Shown here piece after piece: positions 45,675 to 58,942 of a DNA stretch of 64,000 nt. The notes under the pieces were generated by a model, which was given only the letters and a program-made list of their open reading frames with translations, was not told the DNA's origin and made no database searches. A program made the translations under genes and the position numbers. The stretch comes from Sambucus nigra (taxonomy: Eukaryota > Streptophyta > Magnoliopsida > Dipsacales > Adoxaceae): NCBI GenBank assembly GCA_949130495.1, contig OX422211.1:400515049-400579048 (forward strand), given 5' to 3'. The stretch's first letter is position 1. Each line of letters starts with the position of its first letter.

Positions 45675-46626
45675 CCCGATTTATTATTGTTATTGATACG
45701 AAGAATTAGTAGGATTTTTCCTCCCTTTTTTCCAGAAACCCTAGTTTAGCTAACAATTGCAGTTTTAATTCAAAGATTGAAGATCTATTCAGTGATTTTT
45801 GTGAGTACCAGTCTCCTTCATTGTTACACTTATTGCTTGGGTAATTTTAGTAAGTATTTCTTATTTTCAATTCCTTTCTACATCTAATTACCATTTTACT
45901 TAGATTAATTATGAATTCCTGCATATCATTCATTGTTTTCATTAAATTCAACATGTTAGGCTAGATTTTCCAAGGCCGGGGTACATGAACCCAGCCAGAT
46001 GTGTTAGTGTGTGTGTATAAAATTAATCTGATGAATTTAGTGATTGATTATGATCGTATTGTGTAGTTACACAATAATTGTAGATCTTTATATCTAGTTT
46101 GCCTCTGGGTACTCGTGATGATTTAGAGTGCAATTTGAGTGTCATTATCGCAATACTGATTTACTCATCCTCAGATTAGGTAAGACGCGGGCTTGAACCT
46201 CGTATACATAATGCTTGGGAGTACTAAATTTCGGGTCAGATCAATCAGATAAATTTATGATTAATATTATCACTGCACTACACTAGGGTTGGGGGATTGT
46301 ATTCCCATCCTATTTCTCTCATCATTTAAAACAAAAAGTTTCAAATCATCGTTCATTCTTAATTTCGGTAGATTAGTATAGTTGCATTTTTTTATAATTT
46401 CATTATCTCATTTAGCTGTAATCAATCCCAAAACAAAATCAATTTTTCCTTTTCTTTTTAGAGTCAAAGTTAGGGTCTCTCCGTCTCTTCCCGTCGTCAC
46501 AACTCTATTGTCCTTTTTCCCTGAGGATCGATACCCGACTTGTCGGATTATTACTTGAGGACAGGCTTGCACTTGAGCCTAGAGTGAACGCATTTCTGAG
46601 ACACATTTTCAGTCGCGTTAAGTTTT

Positions 46627-46644
46627 TGGCGCCGTTGCTGGGGA
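46627..46644 (+). other. Primer-binding site of Athila element, tRNA-Asp
   Basis: TGGCGCCGTTGCTGGGGA, one mismatch to the aspartate tRNA complement found at 39636. Confidence 0.88.
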
Positions 46645-46776
46645 ACTAGGTAGACTTAGGATTAGATCGAGTCAATCCAAAGCTTTGACCAAAAATCTCC
46701 AAAAATCCAAAAAAAAACATATAAAAAAATCTCAAAAAGCACAAAAGGATTCACCATCATCTCTCCCAATCTTTTA

Positions 46777-48208
46777 ATGCAAAATCCCACTCCCCATAAT
46801 ACTCCAACCAGCATTCACGAAAATCCAATAGTTGAGTATAACCCAGATAGTCCCCACACTCCAAACGCCCCACAGTTCTGGATCCCGCCTCCCACACCGT
46901 CACACTCAATCTCAAATAACACTCCGTTTTCCTTCTTAGGACACACTCCCGAGTACACCTCGAGCACACCAAGTGAGAGCACTGAGTCCTTAAGAGAGAG
47001 GGAGATGTCGTAACACGGTAATGCAGCTGCCGGTGAGGAAGAGCCCCCATACCGCCCGCTGAGAGAATACCTATATCCCGAGCGCACTGTCACTCCAGGA
47101 TGCATTATACTCCCGTATAATGCCGAGCAATTTCGTTTAAAAAATGGAATGATCCAGATGCTACCACATTACCACGGTATGGATTCTGAAAAGCCATACC
47201 TCCATATTAGGGAATTTGAGGATGTGTGCGACACGCTCAATGATCAAACCTGCACCCAAGAGGTGATCCGCCTCAAACTCTTCCCTTTCTCTCTCAAAGA
47301 TAAATCTAAGACCTGTCTATGGTCTTTACCTCTGAGCTCGATTCCATCTTGGAACGAGTTACAATTGAGATTTCTCAAGAAATTCTTCCCGCCACATCGA
47401 ACAATTTCCATAAAGGCTCAAATTCAATCGTTCAGACAATCTGAAAATGAGCCATTTCATCGATGTCATGAGCGTTTCAATGAGTTGGTTACTTCATGCC
47501 CACATCACGGATTTGATGCAGCACAAATCATCTCTTTTCTCTATAATGGGCTGAATCTCAATTCCAAGCAACTTGTTGAAACCATGGGAAGTTGCCCCTT
47601 TGTCAACTTAGACGCCCAAGATGCAGAGCTTCATTTGAGGTATGTCACCGAGACTACCCAATCCTGGGATACCTCCGATCCTAATACTCAAAATCGAAAT
47701 CGTCAAGTGACCACCACTCCGTCAGCGTCCAGCCTATATCATGTAGAAAAGAATTCTATAACGGACAGTCGGATTGATATACTTGATAAAGAGATGCGAG
47801 ACCTACGAAGGATATGTGGGAGAGGGCTAACTGGATCCATACCAAACCCCGTCGAGAAGGTGTGTGCTATTTGTGAGGCGGGCCATTCAACTGAGGAATG
47901 TCCGACGATACCCGCCTATAAAGTAATGCTTCAGGAGCAAGTTAGTGGTATAGGAGGATTTGAGGGTAATTTCGGTGCCCCGCACGGGAATTCCTACAAC
48001 CCTTCATGGAAAAATCATCCCGGTTTTAGCTATGGGAAACAACATGCCACCATGAACCCTCCTTCGCATGTTGCCCCTCCTCCACCACAACATTTTCAAC
48101 AAGCTCCACACATGTAAGGACATGTGCAAGCACCACCACCTCAAGGAAATTATATCCCGCCGCAGTGGAGAACTCTCGAGGATACCATGAATCAATTCAT
48201 CATAAGCC
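46777..48208 (+). pseudogene. gag: Athila gag, split by an insertion
   Basis: ATG at 46777, a Pro/Ser-rich N terminus, an in-frame TAA at 47011-47013, then an open frame (from 47014) with the capsid domain (LKLFPFSLKDKSKTCLWSLP, WNELQLRFLKKFFPP, FHRCHERFNELVTSCPHHGF) and a zinc knuckle CAICEAGHSTEEC near 47870-47910. A second in-frame TAA is at 48115-48117, after which the frame reads on (PPQWRTLEDTMNQF) to the insertion point AAGCC (48204-48208). The same frame resumes at 58943 on the other side of copy B. This is a typical Athila gag. Confidence 0.9.
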
Positions 48209-51120
48209 TGTAATACCCCGTATTTTTGACGATATTTATTTTTGGGATTAATCCGGATAAAATACTAGCGAGATGTGAGTTGGTATTTGACTATATTGAG
48301 TATATATGATGATATATAAATATTTAATTATGAAATTTGTCGTGAGATTGATATACGGCAATTTGGACATTTTATTGGGACGCGTGTGACAGTCACGTCA
48401 GGATATAATTATTTTTAATTATAAAAGTGAATTTAAATTCTATTAACCATATGGTCATTTTGAGTGCGCCAACGCGTTCGGAAGGGTCGAGATAGTCAGA
48501 AAACACTAGCCAGGAGTTTAGTTTGGGTCCCGGGGTATTTTTAGGCCATACCGGCAACATAAAGGGTATTTTGGTAATTTTGTATTTTTGGAAATTAAAA
48601 GTGACGAAAATTAGTAAATTATATCTGATGTGGATTTGACCCACTAAACCACTAACCAACCCATGTTAACCCAATAGGCTACGTAGGTTATTAGAATTAG
48701 GTTTCTAATTCCTTTCCCAAAAACAAACCCTAGCCACCATAGCCATTGGAGAAGAAAGCTTGGAGAGAGAGAGATAGAAGGGAATTCTGCAGAAAGAGAG
48801 AGGGAACTTCTTCAAATCATCATCAAAATCAGAGATTGAATCAAGGCAAGTGATTTAATTCCGTTTAATTCAGAGAATGTTACTTCCATGTTAGATAATT
48901 CTAAGATTTACATTTGTTCTTGAAAGTTAATGAAAAACCCATGAGTTTGGAATTAGAATACTATATTTTGAGGAAAGGATTACATGTAGAATCGTATTTA
49001 GAGGACTAATCTGATGTTGATATATCTTACAAGAAATAAAAACGGATTTAAGAAGAGGTTTTTGAATGTTCTTGAAAAAAATTAGAAAACTAGGGTTCTT
49101 GATGAAGATTGATCCATATATAGCCCTTGGTTGATTATTATTTGTTTTAGAACGTTATTAATGTTGTAGGATGGTTGTATGATGATACTATAACGTTATA
49201 TTAGAGATTCATGCATTAAAAGTATGTTTTGGGATGATTTGAAAACTGCAAAACGAAGCAGTCCGTAGCCATACCTGGTGCATTCGATCGATCGATGTTC
49301 ATCAGTCGATCGATCGACCACCATCGATCGATCGAAGGAAAAGGTCGATCGATCGACCTTCCCAGAATTAGTAAAGTTTTTTCCCTATTTAAATTTTAAT
49401 GGTAGTAACCCTTGGAAAATGTTATTGGAGACCTTATGAATACCCTTAAACTTAAGGAAGACCAGTAGGCATGATTATGAAACTTGGACCTTAATTAGAA
49501 TTCGATTTGAGGAATTATTCTAAATTCATGAAATTCGATAAGTGAGATAAAATTTGGGATAAAAGTATAAAGTTGAATAATTTGATGAAATGAGGTTTGG
49601 GCAGAAGTAAAGACCTTAGGAATGAAGATGTTATATGTGGGAAAAATTAGGAACTTAATAATCTATTTGAGATAGGTTTTAAGTATAAGAAACTACGACG
49701 TGAGACGTGTCGACAGTTTAACTTTTATATTATCGGGAGACTTAAAATATATAATTTGGAATAATGGTATAAGGATGTAGAGTATACCTTTATTAATATT
49801 GTGATATCTAAGATGTGTGAATGCTTAGCATACAATTTTATGTGTATGACATACCTACCATACTTGCTATCACGGGAGGTTTACGTTCGTATCCTTGTGT
49901 TGCCCGGATTTAGATTGGTTACCTCGAGAACATAGGTCAGATAATGACTTATTGGGATGTTAATAAGTCTGCTGATCGTGGGAGCGTAGGTATGTGCGTG
50001 ACCCATGTGATGTGACTGTGTTCGCCTCCACTGTTTGTGATTTGTGTTATCTGAACTATTCCTGAGAGATTCAGAATACGTGATTCCTTATGTACGTGAT
50101 GTACCGGGATGGATAGCAGAGTATGTGTGCACCGCAGCTTAGTCTCTGGGTGCTTATATTGTATATTTATGTTGTGGAAAATATACACTTAGTAAAATGG
50201 GAACCTTCATATGGTATTGTGTGTATAACTATGGAATAACATAAAAGGGATAATCTATAACGAGTTGTATTACTTTTATATGAGAACCTGAATTTATGTT
50301 AAGCCCCCTATTTAATTGAGATCGTTATAATGTTAATGGGAACCGAGTAATAAGGGTAGAACTTATGACAGTCTAGCTAGATATGATGTCACTTAGCTAG
50401 TGGTTTGTGTCATTTTAGATGGGTACTTACGTTAGGAGTGCACAGTTAGACGAGAGGTGAGAATTTCATGTGAGTGCACGTCCTAACATGTACTTTGCAT
50501 TTAATGTTTTAAATGTTTTTAAAGCACTTGCAGGTTTTTAAAATATCTCCACATTCGGGCTCTGACCCGTTTGCTTTCAAATCTATTTTCTTGTAAAACC
50601 ATTTTAGGTGCCCAGCCACAAGGACACCATGCATAGGATTCTCACTCAGATGACGAGTTGTAGCTGCTTGTGGAAGCTTCAGGGATTTTCTTTTATACGC
50701 TTATATCATTTGGATTCCATACTCAGTATTCCTCAGTTGTAGGGCATGTTGCCCAAATTCTATTAGAGACATTTCCATTTCAGTTTTTCAGACTCTGGCA
50801 TGTATTAATTCAGTATTTCGTTACTTATTTCAGTTGTGGGATTTGTTGTGAGGAGTTTTTCCTCCGGATTTATTTATATCATGTGATGGTTATTCTATTA
50901 TTTCGTTATGGTGAATGGTGATATTATTCTTGCTTTAAATCTTTTACTGCATGTTAATCAGGCTTTAATTAAAATTTGACAACTTACTTTTTAAATACTA
51001 GGTGGTTAGTAATAATAAAAATGTTTTCGACAGTGATGCTATTAACTGAGCCAACTTGGCATTTTGATTTAATTTAATAAAGGAGTAGCTACCCGGTATT
51101 TAATTAGTCGGGGTGTCACG
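48209..51120 (+). repeat. 5' LTR of Tekay-like copy B (2912 bp)
   Basis: TGTAATACCCCG to GGGTGTCACG; the last base is G where the 3' LTR has A. It shares ends and many blocks with copy A's LTR, but the middle has diverged and a different palindrome array occupies the same slot. Confidence 0.94.
49284..49356. repeat. Four-copy TCGATCGATCGA palindrome array
   Basis: Perfect sites start at 49284, 49306, 49324 and 49345 (22, 18, 21 bp apart). In the 3' LTR the second site has one substitution (TCGATCAATCGA). The intervals equal those of the last four sites of the unrelated CGAATCGATTCG array at 22643-22715. Confidence 0.92.
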
Positions 51121-51122
51121 GG

Positions 51123-51140
51123 TGGTATCAGAGCATCAGG
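51123..51140 (+). other. Primer-binding site of copy B, initiator Met tRNA
   Basis: TGGTATCAGAGC starts two bases after the LTR. Confidence 0.92.
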
Positions 51141-51303
51141 TTCTAGTGTCCTTTAGGATCTGTACGGCTATTATGTTTCCGCTAAGTTTTCTTTGATATA
51201 GAGCCCTATATTTTAGGACTGTTGTACTCTTTTGTGTATGCTTCGTTCTTCAGCTATTTTAAGTTTATAAACTGTGAACTTATAAACTTTATTCTTATTT
51301 CAG

Positions 51304-54300
51304 ATGCCTCCATGACGTGCACGATGAGTTCCCAGGGATGCAACGCCCGAACCCCAGCCCGCTCCAGTTCAGGGCATGATGAACGCCGCTGAGGTTGCAG
51401 CCATTGTAGCCCAAGCGGTAAACGCCGCAATTGCCGTAGTTCAGCAGGCACCACCTCAGGCGCCGGTTGCCGCGCCAGTACAGTCAAATGCATTCCCGTC
51501 TGCTTGGGAACGTGTACGTGATGCTTTTCAGAAAGCGCATCCGCCAGAGTTTACAGGTAGCTCAGATGTGGTAGTCTCGAGCCAGTGGAGGAAGGATATG
51601 CAGAGGAACTTGAGGATGTATGAGTGCACGGATGTTCAGAAGCAGGTGCTAGCTACTTTCAAGCTAGTTGGATCTGCACTGCAGTGGTGGGAGTCTATTA
51701 CCACCGTGGAGGAGAGGGATACTCTCACTATTCAGGACTTTTGGGTGCGGTTTGACCGCAAGTACTTTCCGTCAGCTGTTCACACGGAAATGAGGAGGAA
51801 ATTGATGAGTCTGAAGCAGGAGGGTAAGACCGTGGCCGAGTATGAGGCCGAGTTCATGAATCTGTTGAATATCGTTTCGGATGAGATACCGACAGAAAAG
51901 AAGAAGATTGAGAAATTCACCGACGGGTTGACATGGAGGATCCGTCAGCATCTGTTAGGGAACCTTTCGTTGGCCACTTATTCTGATGTGGTTAACGCTG
52001 CTTTGTTACACTGCCAGGATCACCGCTTTCATATGGCTGAGGGCAAGAGATCGGGAGAGTCTAGCCATCAGGGCAGGACTGGAGGACATGGTGTCGGTGG
52101 GGCACAATCTGTTCAGGGGCAGAGACAGGGTGAGCAGGGTTCCCAGCAGGGGGATCAGAAGAGGTTCAGATCAGGGAATTATAGGCACGGACAGGGAGGT
52201 TTCCGTCAGGGCCATCAGGGTCCGAACGGCCATCAGGGCCAACAGGGGCAGAATGGGCAGCAGTTTCAGCAGGGCCAGCAGGGCCAAGGGAGGAACGGTA
52301 ACGGCCACCAAGGCCGGGGACAGCAGGGGCAGAGAGGAGGGAACTTCCCAGGGAAGTGTTATGTTTGTGGCAAGACTGGCCATAAACGACAGGATTGTCC
52401 TGATAGGGACAGGGCCCCACAGCAGCAGCAGCAGGGTGCTCGCCAGGAGCCGCAGAGGCCTATGTTCCCCGCCGCTCTCCCCGCACCGCCACAGATGGCA
52501 GCATTGCCACCCATTCCAGCAGTCCCAGCTCAGCAGGGGCAGCTACAGTATGGACGTGTCTATAACATCCACCAGGCAGCAGTTCCACAGGCACCGCCCG
52601 CGATTGAGGGTACGTTTCCTATCCATGGCACTATGGGTCGGGTATTGTTTGATACGGGGGCTACACATTGTTTTATAGCTACACATTTCGCAAAGGCTTT
52701 AGGGTTGTTAGCCACAACGGAGAGCACAGTGACGTGTGTCAACTCACCATTGGGGAATGGGTCACTTATATTCTTTATATGCCGGGGAGTGGGGGTAGAG
52801 GTTGGTGGTTTGGTATTACCTGCAGATATGTTGGTATTAGATATGCATGTTCACGATGTGATTATCGGTATGGATTGGCTCGCTGATTATAGAGCCATGA
52901 TTGATTGCTTCGGTGGGAGCATTGTTTTTGCCATTCCGGGGCAAGAGATGTTTGTAGTGGTGATGCCTCGCCCAGAGGGAGGCTCGACCGCTCATTTGTA
53001 TTACCTAGAGGAGGATACCTCTAAGGAGGTTGTGATTCCTTTAGATTCGATCCCAGTTGTCAGGGAGTATTCTGATGTGTTTCAGGAGATACCAGGCCTA
53101 CCCCCCAGTCGAGAGATAGACTTTGTTATAGATTTATTTCCAGATACGAGACCTATAGCACGCGCACCGTACCGTATGGCTCCAGCTGAGATGAGGGAGT
53201 TACGGGATCAGATTGAGCAGTTGTTGGGTCAGGGGTTTATTCGGAGGAGTACTTCACCGTGGGGTGCCCCTGTGTTGTTCGTAAAGAAGAGAGATGGTTC
53301 ACTGAGATTGTGTGTGGACTACCGAGAGTTGAATAAGGTCACGATACGGAATAAGTATCCGTTGCCTCGAATCGATGACTTATTCGACCAGTTGAGAGGA
53401 GATTCTTTCTTCTCGAAGATTGATTTGAGATCGGGATACCATCAGTTGCGTATCAGGGAGGAAGATGTCTCGAAGACTGCGTTCTTGTCGAGATATGGTT
53501 CTTACGAGTTTCGGGTTATGCCGTTTGGTTTGACCAACGCTCCAGCAGTGTTTATGGACTTAATGAATAGAGTGTTCAGGGATTTCCTAGATCAGTTTGT
53601 CATTGTCTTCATCGATGATATTCTGGTTTACTCACAGACAGAGGAGGAGCACGCCGAGCATTTGAGGCAAGTTTTGCAGACACTACGTCAGAACGAGTTG
53701 TATGCAAAGTATGAGAAATGCGGGTTTTGGCTGAAGGAGGTCCAGTTTTTGGGACATATTATTTCCGACCGGGGAATATCTGTTGATCCGGGGAAGGTAT
53801 CCACGGTGAGGGAGTGGGGGCAGCCCACGACACCAACGGAGATTCGTAGTTTCTTGGGTCTAGCAGGATACTACAGGAGGTTCATCCGGGGATTCTCGAA
53901 GATTGCAGGTCCTTTGACACATTTGACTCGTAAAGGTGTGCCATTCATCTGGAGTGATGCCTGTCAGTTGGCATTCGATGAATTGAAGGATAAGTTGACC
54001 TCAGTACCTGTGTTAGCATTGCCGAGACCGGGAGTTGAGTATTTAGTTTACACCGATGCGTCCTTGCAAGGACTTGGAGGTGTATTGCAGCAGGAGAGTC
54101 AGGCCATAGCTTATGCTTCCCGTAAGCTAAAGCCTCATGAGAAGAATTACCCCACTCATGACTTGGAGTTGGCGGCAGTTGTTTTTGCTCTTCGGATACG
54201 GAGACATTATCTTTTGGGGGAGAAGTTTCGGTTGTTCACAGACCACAAGTCCCTACAGTACCTATTCACGCAGAAGGAGTTGAATATGCGGTAGCGAATG

Positions 54301-55938
54301 TGGCTTGAGTTTGTGAAGGACTACCAGTTAGATATCCAGTATCACCCGGGGAAGGCTAACGTGGTAGCAGACGCGTTGAGCCGTAGGCCAGCAGATGAAG
54401 TGGCAGAGGTGTGGAAGGCCAAGTGGAAGGAATTGGGACACCAAGATGCAGTGGCCCGATCATTCATGTCGGTAATGACTGTTACGCCGCAGATTGTCAC
54501 GAGGGTGGTAAAAGCACAAGCAGATGACTCGTTCTGTCAGGAGCAGATAGTTCGATTACTAGCAGAGGGAGCCGAGTCCTATACCGTTAGCTCAGACGGG
54601 GGATTACGCTTCAATGGGAGGTTAGTAGTTCCGGAAGGAGAGGAATTACGGCATGAGGTGATGGCCGAGTCTCACAGCTCACGGTTCGCGGTACATCCCG
54701 GTGGGGACAAAATGTACCAAGACATGAGACGTCAGTATTGGTGGAGCGGGATGAAGAGAGATATTGCCGAGTTTGTTTCTAAATGCGCCACTTGTCATCT
54801 AGTAAAAGTGGATCATCAGAGACCGGCAGGACTGCTACAGCCGTTGGAGATCCCGATGTGGATGTGGGAGAGCATATCCATGAACTTTATCACGGGATTG
54901 CCTACGTCACAGAGAGGTCACGACTCCATTTGGGTAATTGTGGACAGGTTGACCAAAGTCGCTCATTTTCTACCCGTAAGGACAGACTACACTGCGGGAC
55001 AGTATGCCCAGCTCTTTATTGCAGAGATAGTGAGACTTCACGGTGTGCCCCTAAATATCGTGTCTGACCGAGACAAGATATTTGTTTCACGGTTTTGGGA
55101 GAGTTTTCAGCAGGCCATGGGCACGAAATTGCGGTTGAGTACGGCGTACCACCCGCAGACCGATGGGCAAACGGAGCGTACAAACCAGATGTTGGAGGAC
55201 ATGCTACGTAAGAGTATCATTGATTTCGGGGGTGGATGGGAGCAGTATCTTCCACTGGTAGAGTTTGCTTACAACAACTCCTATCAGTTCACCATTGGCA
55301 TGGCTCCATTTGAGGCGTTGTACGGTAGACCTTGTCGTTCCCCAGCATGTTGGTTGGAGGTGGGGGACAACAAACTACTTGGGCCGGAAGTGATTCAGGA
55401 TACTTCGGCGAGGATATAATTGATTCGGAGTCGCATTCGGGTAGCTCAGGATTGGCAGAAGAGCTATGCTGATGCGAAGAGGTTCTTCAGAGAGTTTCAA
55501 GTGGGGGACCAGGTTTTGCTCAGAGTATCTCCTATGAAGGGGATTATGCGTTTCGGGAAGAAAGGGAAGTTGGCACCGAGATATGTGGGACCATTTCCTA
55601 TTATTGAGCGGATTGGACCGGTTGCGTATAGGCTTGGACTACCGGAGCATTTACATCGGATTCACGATGTGTTTCATATTTCCTCGCTAAGGAAATATCT
55701 CAGAGACGATTTGGCTCATTCTCACATCGCTTTGGAGGAGATTGATCTACAGCCTGATAGCTCCTACGAGGAGGGGGCGATTGCTATTTTGGACCGAAGT
55801 GAGAGGAAGCTGCGGTCAAAGATAGTTCCGTTAGTGCGTGTTCAGTGGCGACATCACAATGTCGAGGAGTCCACATGGGAACGCGAGGATGAGATGCGCG
55901 AACGTTATCCAGAGTTGTTTTTATCAAGTACTTTCTAG
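51304..55938 (+). pseudogene. gag-pol: Tekay-like gag-pol polyprotein, copy B, three nonsense codons
   Basis: One frame of 1545 codons from ATG at 51304 (after TTATTTCAG). Same domain order and residue numbering as copy A. The zinc knuckle [14 protein letters not shown] (352-365) is intact here, as are protease Asp 450 and RT FIDDIL (771-772). Stops: TGA at codon 4 (51313-51315; CGA in copy A), TAG at 997 (54292-54294; CAG in copy A) and TAA at 1372 (55417-55419; GAG in copy A). The first catalytic aspartate of integrase is lost: codon 1194 is AAC (ISMNFITG) where copy A has Asp. So even without the stops integrase would be inactive. Translation from an internal ATG (51376 or 51379) could still give gag, protease and RT up to codon 996. 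Confidence 0.96.
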
Positions 55939-55980
55939 TTCCGAATTTCGGGACGAAATTCTGTTATTAGGGGGGAAGTA

Positions 55981-58942
55981 TGTAATACCCCGTATTTTTG
56001 GCGATATTTATTTTTGGGATTAATTAATTAAATGAGAATTAATTGGGGATTAATCTGGATAAAATACTAGCGAGATGTGAGTTGGTATTTGACTATATTG
56101 AGTATATATGATGATATATGAATATTGAATTATGAAATTTGTCGTGAGATTGATATACGGCAATTTGGACATTTTATTGGGACGCGTGTGACAGTCGCGT
56201 CAGGATATAATTATTTTTAATTATAAAAGTGAATTTAAATTCTATTAACCGTATGGTCGTTTTGAGTGCGCCAACGCGTTCGGAAGGATCGAGATAGTCA
56301 GAAAACACTAGCCGGGAGTTTAGTTTGGGTCCCAGGGTATTTTTAGGCCATACCGGCAACATAAAGGGTATTTTGGTAATTTTGTATTTTTGGAAATTAA
56401 AAGTGACGAAAATTAGTAAATTATATCTGATGTGGATTTGACCCACTAAACCACTAACCAACCCATGTTAACCCAATAGGCTACGTAGGTTATTAGAATT
56501 AGGTTTCTAATTCCTTTCCCAAAAACAAACCCTAGCCACCATAGCCATTGGAGAAGAAAGCTTGGAGAGAGAGAGATAGAAGGGAATTCTGCAGAAAGAG
56601 AGAGGGAACTTCTTCAAATCGTCATCAAAATCAGAGATTGAATCAAGGCAAGTGATTTAATTCCGTTTAATTCAGAGAATGTTACTTCCATGTTAGATAA
56701 TTCTAAGATTTACATTTGTTCTTGAAAGTTAATGAAAAACCCATGAGTTTGGAATTAGAATACTATATTTTGAGGAAAGGATTACATGTAGAATCGTATT
56801 TAGAGGACTAATCTGATGTTGATATATCTTACAAGAAACAAAAACGGATTTAAGAAGAGGTTTTTGAATGTTCTTGAAAAAAATTTGAAAACTAGGGTTG
56901 TTGATGAAGATTGATCCATATGTAGCCCTTGGTTGATTATTATTTGTTTTAGAACGTTATTAATGTTGTAGGATGGCTGTATGATGATACTATAACGTTA
57001 TATTAGATATTCATGCATTAAAAGTATGTTTTGGGATGATTTGAAAACTGCAAAACGAAGCAGTCCGTAGCCATACCTGGTGCATTCGATCGATCGATGT
57101 TCATCAGTCGATCAATCGACCACCATCGATCGATCGAAGGAAAAGGTCGATCGATCGACCTTCCCAGAATGAGTAAATTTTTTTCCCTATTTAAATTTTA
57201 ATGGTAGTAACCCTTGGAAAATGTTATTAGAGACCTTATGAATACCCTTAAACTTAAGGAAGACCAGTAGGCATGATTATGAAACTTGGACCTTAATTAG
57301 AATTCGATTTGAGGAATTATTCTAAATTCATGAAATTCGATAAGTGAGATAAAATTTGGGATAAAAGTGTAAAGTTGAATAATTTGATGAAATGAGGTTT
57401 GGGCAGAAGTAAAGTCCTTAGGAATGAAGATGTTATATGTGGGAAAAATTAGGAACTTAATAATCTATTTGAGATAGGTTTTAAGTATAAGAAACTACGA
57501 CGTGAGACGTGTCGACAGTTTAACTTTTATATTATCGGGAGACTTAAAATATATAATTTGGAATAATGGTATAAGGATGTAGAGTATACCTTTATTAATA
57601 TTGTGATATCTAAGATGTGTGAATGCTTAGCATACAATTTTATGTGTATGACATACCTACCATACTTGCTATCACGGGAGGTTTACGTTCACTTAGGGCC
57701 TTCTTATCCTTGTGTTGCCCGGATTTAGATTGGTTACCTCGAGAACATAGGTCAGAGAAGGACTTATTGGGATGTTAATAAGTCTGCTGATCGTGGGAAC
57801 GTAGGTATGTGCGTGACCCATGTGATGTGACTGTGTTCGCCTCCACTATTTGTGATTTGTGTTATCTGAACTATTCCTGAGAGATTCGGAATACGTGATT
57901 CCTTATGTACGTGATGTACCGGGATGGATAGCAGAGTATGTGTGCACCGCAGCTTAGTCTCTGGGTGCTTATATTGTATATTTATGTTGTGGAAAATATC
58001 CACTTAGTAAAATGGGAACTTTCATATGGTATTGTGTGTATAACTATGGAATAACATAAAAGGGATAATCTATAACGAGTTGTATTACTTTTATATGAGA
58101 GCCTGAATTTACATTAAGCCCCCTATTTAATTGAGATCGTTATAATGTTAATGGGAACCGAGTAATAAGGGTAGAACCTATGACAGTCTAGCTAGATATG
58201 ATGTCACTTAGCTAGTGGTTTGTGTCATTTTAGATGGGTACTTACGTTAGGAGTGCACAGTTAGACGAGAGGTGAGAATTTCATGTGAGTGCACGTCCTA
58301 ACATGTACTTTGCATTTAATGTTTTAAATGTTTTTAAAGCACTTGCAGGTTTTTAAAATATCTCCACATTCGGGCTCTGACCCGTTTGCTTTCAAATCTA
58401 TTTTCTTATAAGACCATTTTAGGTGCCCAGCCACAAGGACACCATGCATAGGATTCTCACTCAGATGACGAGCTGTAGCTGCTTGTGGAAGCTACAGGGA
58501 TTTGCTTTTATACGCTTATATCATTTGGATTCCATACTCAGTATTCCTCAGTTGTAGGGCATGTTGCCCAAATTCTATTAGAGACATTTCCATTTCAGTT
58601 TTTCCGACTCTGGCATGTATTAATTCAGTATTCAGTATTTCGTTACTTATTTCAGTTGTGGGATTTGTTGTGAGGAGTTTTTCCTCCGGATTTATTTATA
58701 TCATGTGATGGTTATTCTATTATTTCGTTATGGTGAATGGTGATATTATTCTTGCTTTAAATCTTTTACTGCATGTTAATCAGGCTTTAATTAAAATTTG
58801 ACAACTTACTTTTTAAATACTAGGTAGTTAGTAATAATAAAAATGTTTTCAACAGTGATGCTATTAACTGAGCCAACTTGGCATTTTGATTTAATTTAAT
58901 AAAGGAGTAGCTACCCAGTATTTAATTAGTCGGGGTGTCACA
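55981..58942 (+). repeat. 3' LTR of Tekay-like copy B (2962 bp)
   Basis: Near-identical to 48209-51120, with extra AATTAATTAAATGAG-type sequence near 56025, CTTAGGGCCTTC near 57691 and a 7-bp repeat near 58630. Palindrome array at about 57086-57158. Confidence 0.95.

Larger units (their letters stand above)
45036..46620 (+). repeat. 5' LTR of Athila element (about 1585 bp)
   Basis: It starts TGATTAGGCATAAATTCTTC like the non-autonomous element's LTR and shares blocks such as GCTAGATTTTCCAAGG, TGATTATGATCGTATTG and GGGTACTCGTGATGATTTAG. The end reads GTCGCGTTA just before AGTTTT and the primer site, so the terminal CA has become TA. Similarity to 42700-44305 is clear only in the ends and in the 3' half, so the two are related but distinct families. 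Confidence 0.85.
48209..58942 (+). mobile_element. Full-length Tekay-like chromovirus, copy B (10.73 kb)
   Basis: LTRs 48209-51120 and 55981-58942, perfect target duplication AAGCC (48204-48208 and 58943-58947), initiator-Met primer site, polypurine tract AGGGGGGAAGTA (55969-55980), and a gag-pol frame the same length (1545 codons) as copy A. LTR length differences (30, 13 and 7 bp indels) sum to the full 50-bp difference. Copies A and B share no nonsense codon, so each decayed separately or came from different sources. Confidence 0.96.
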
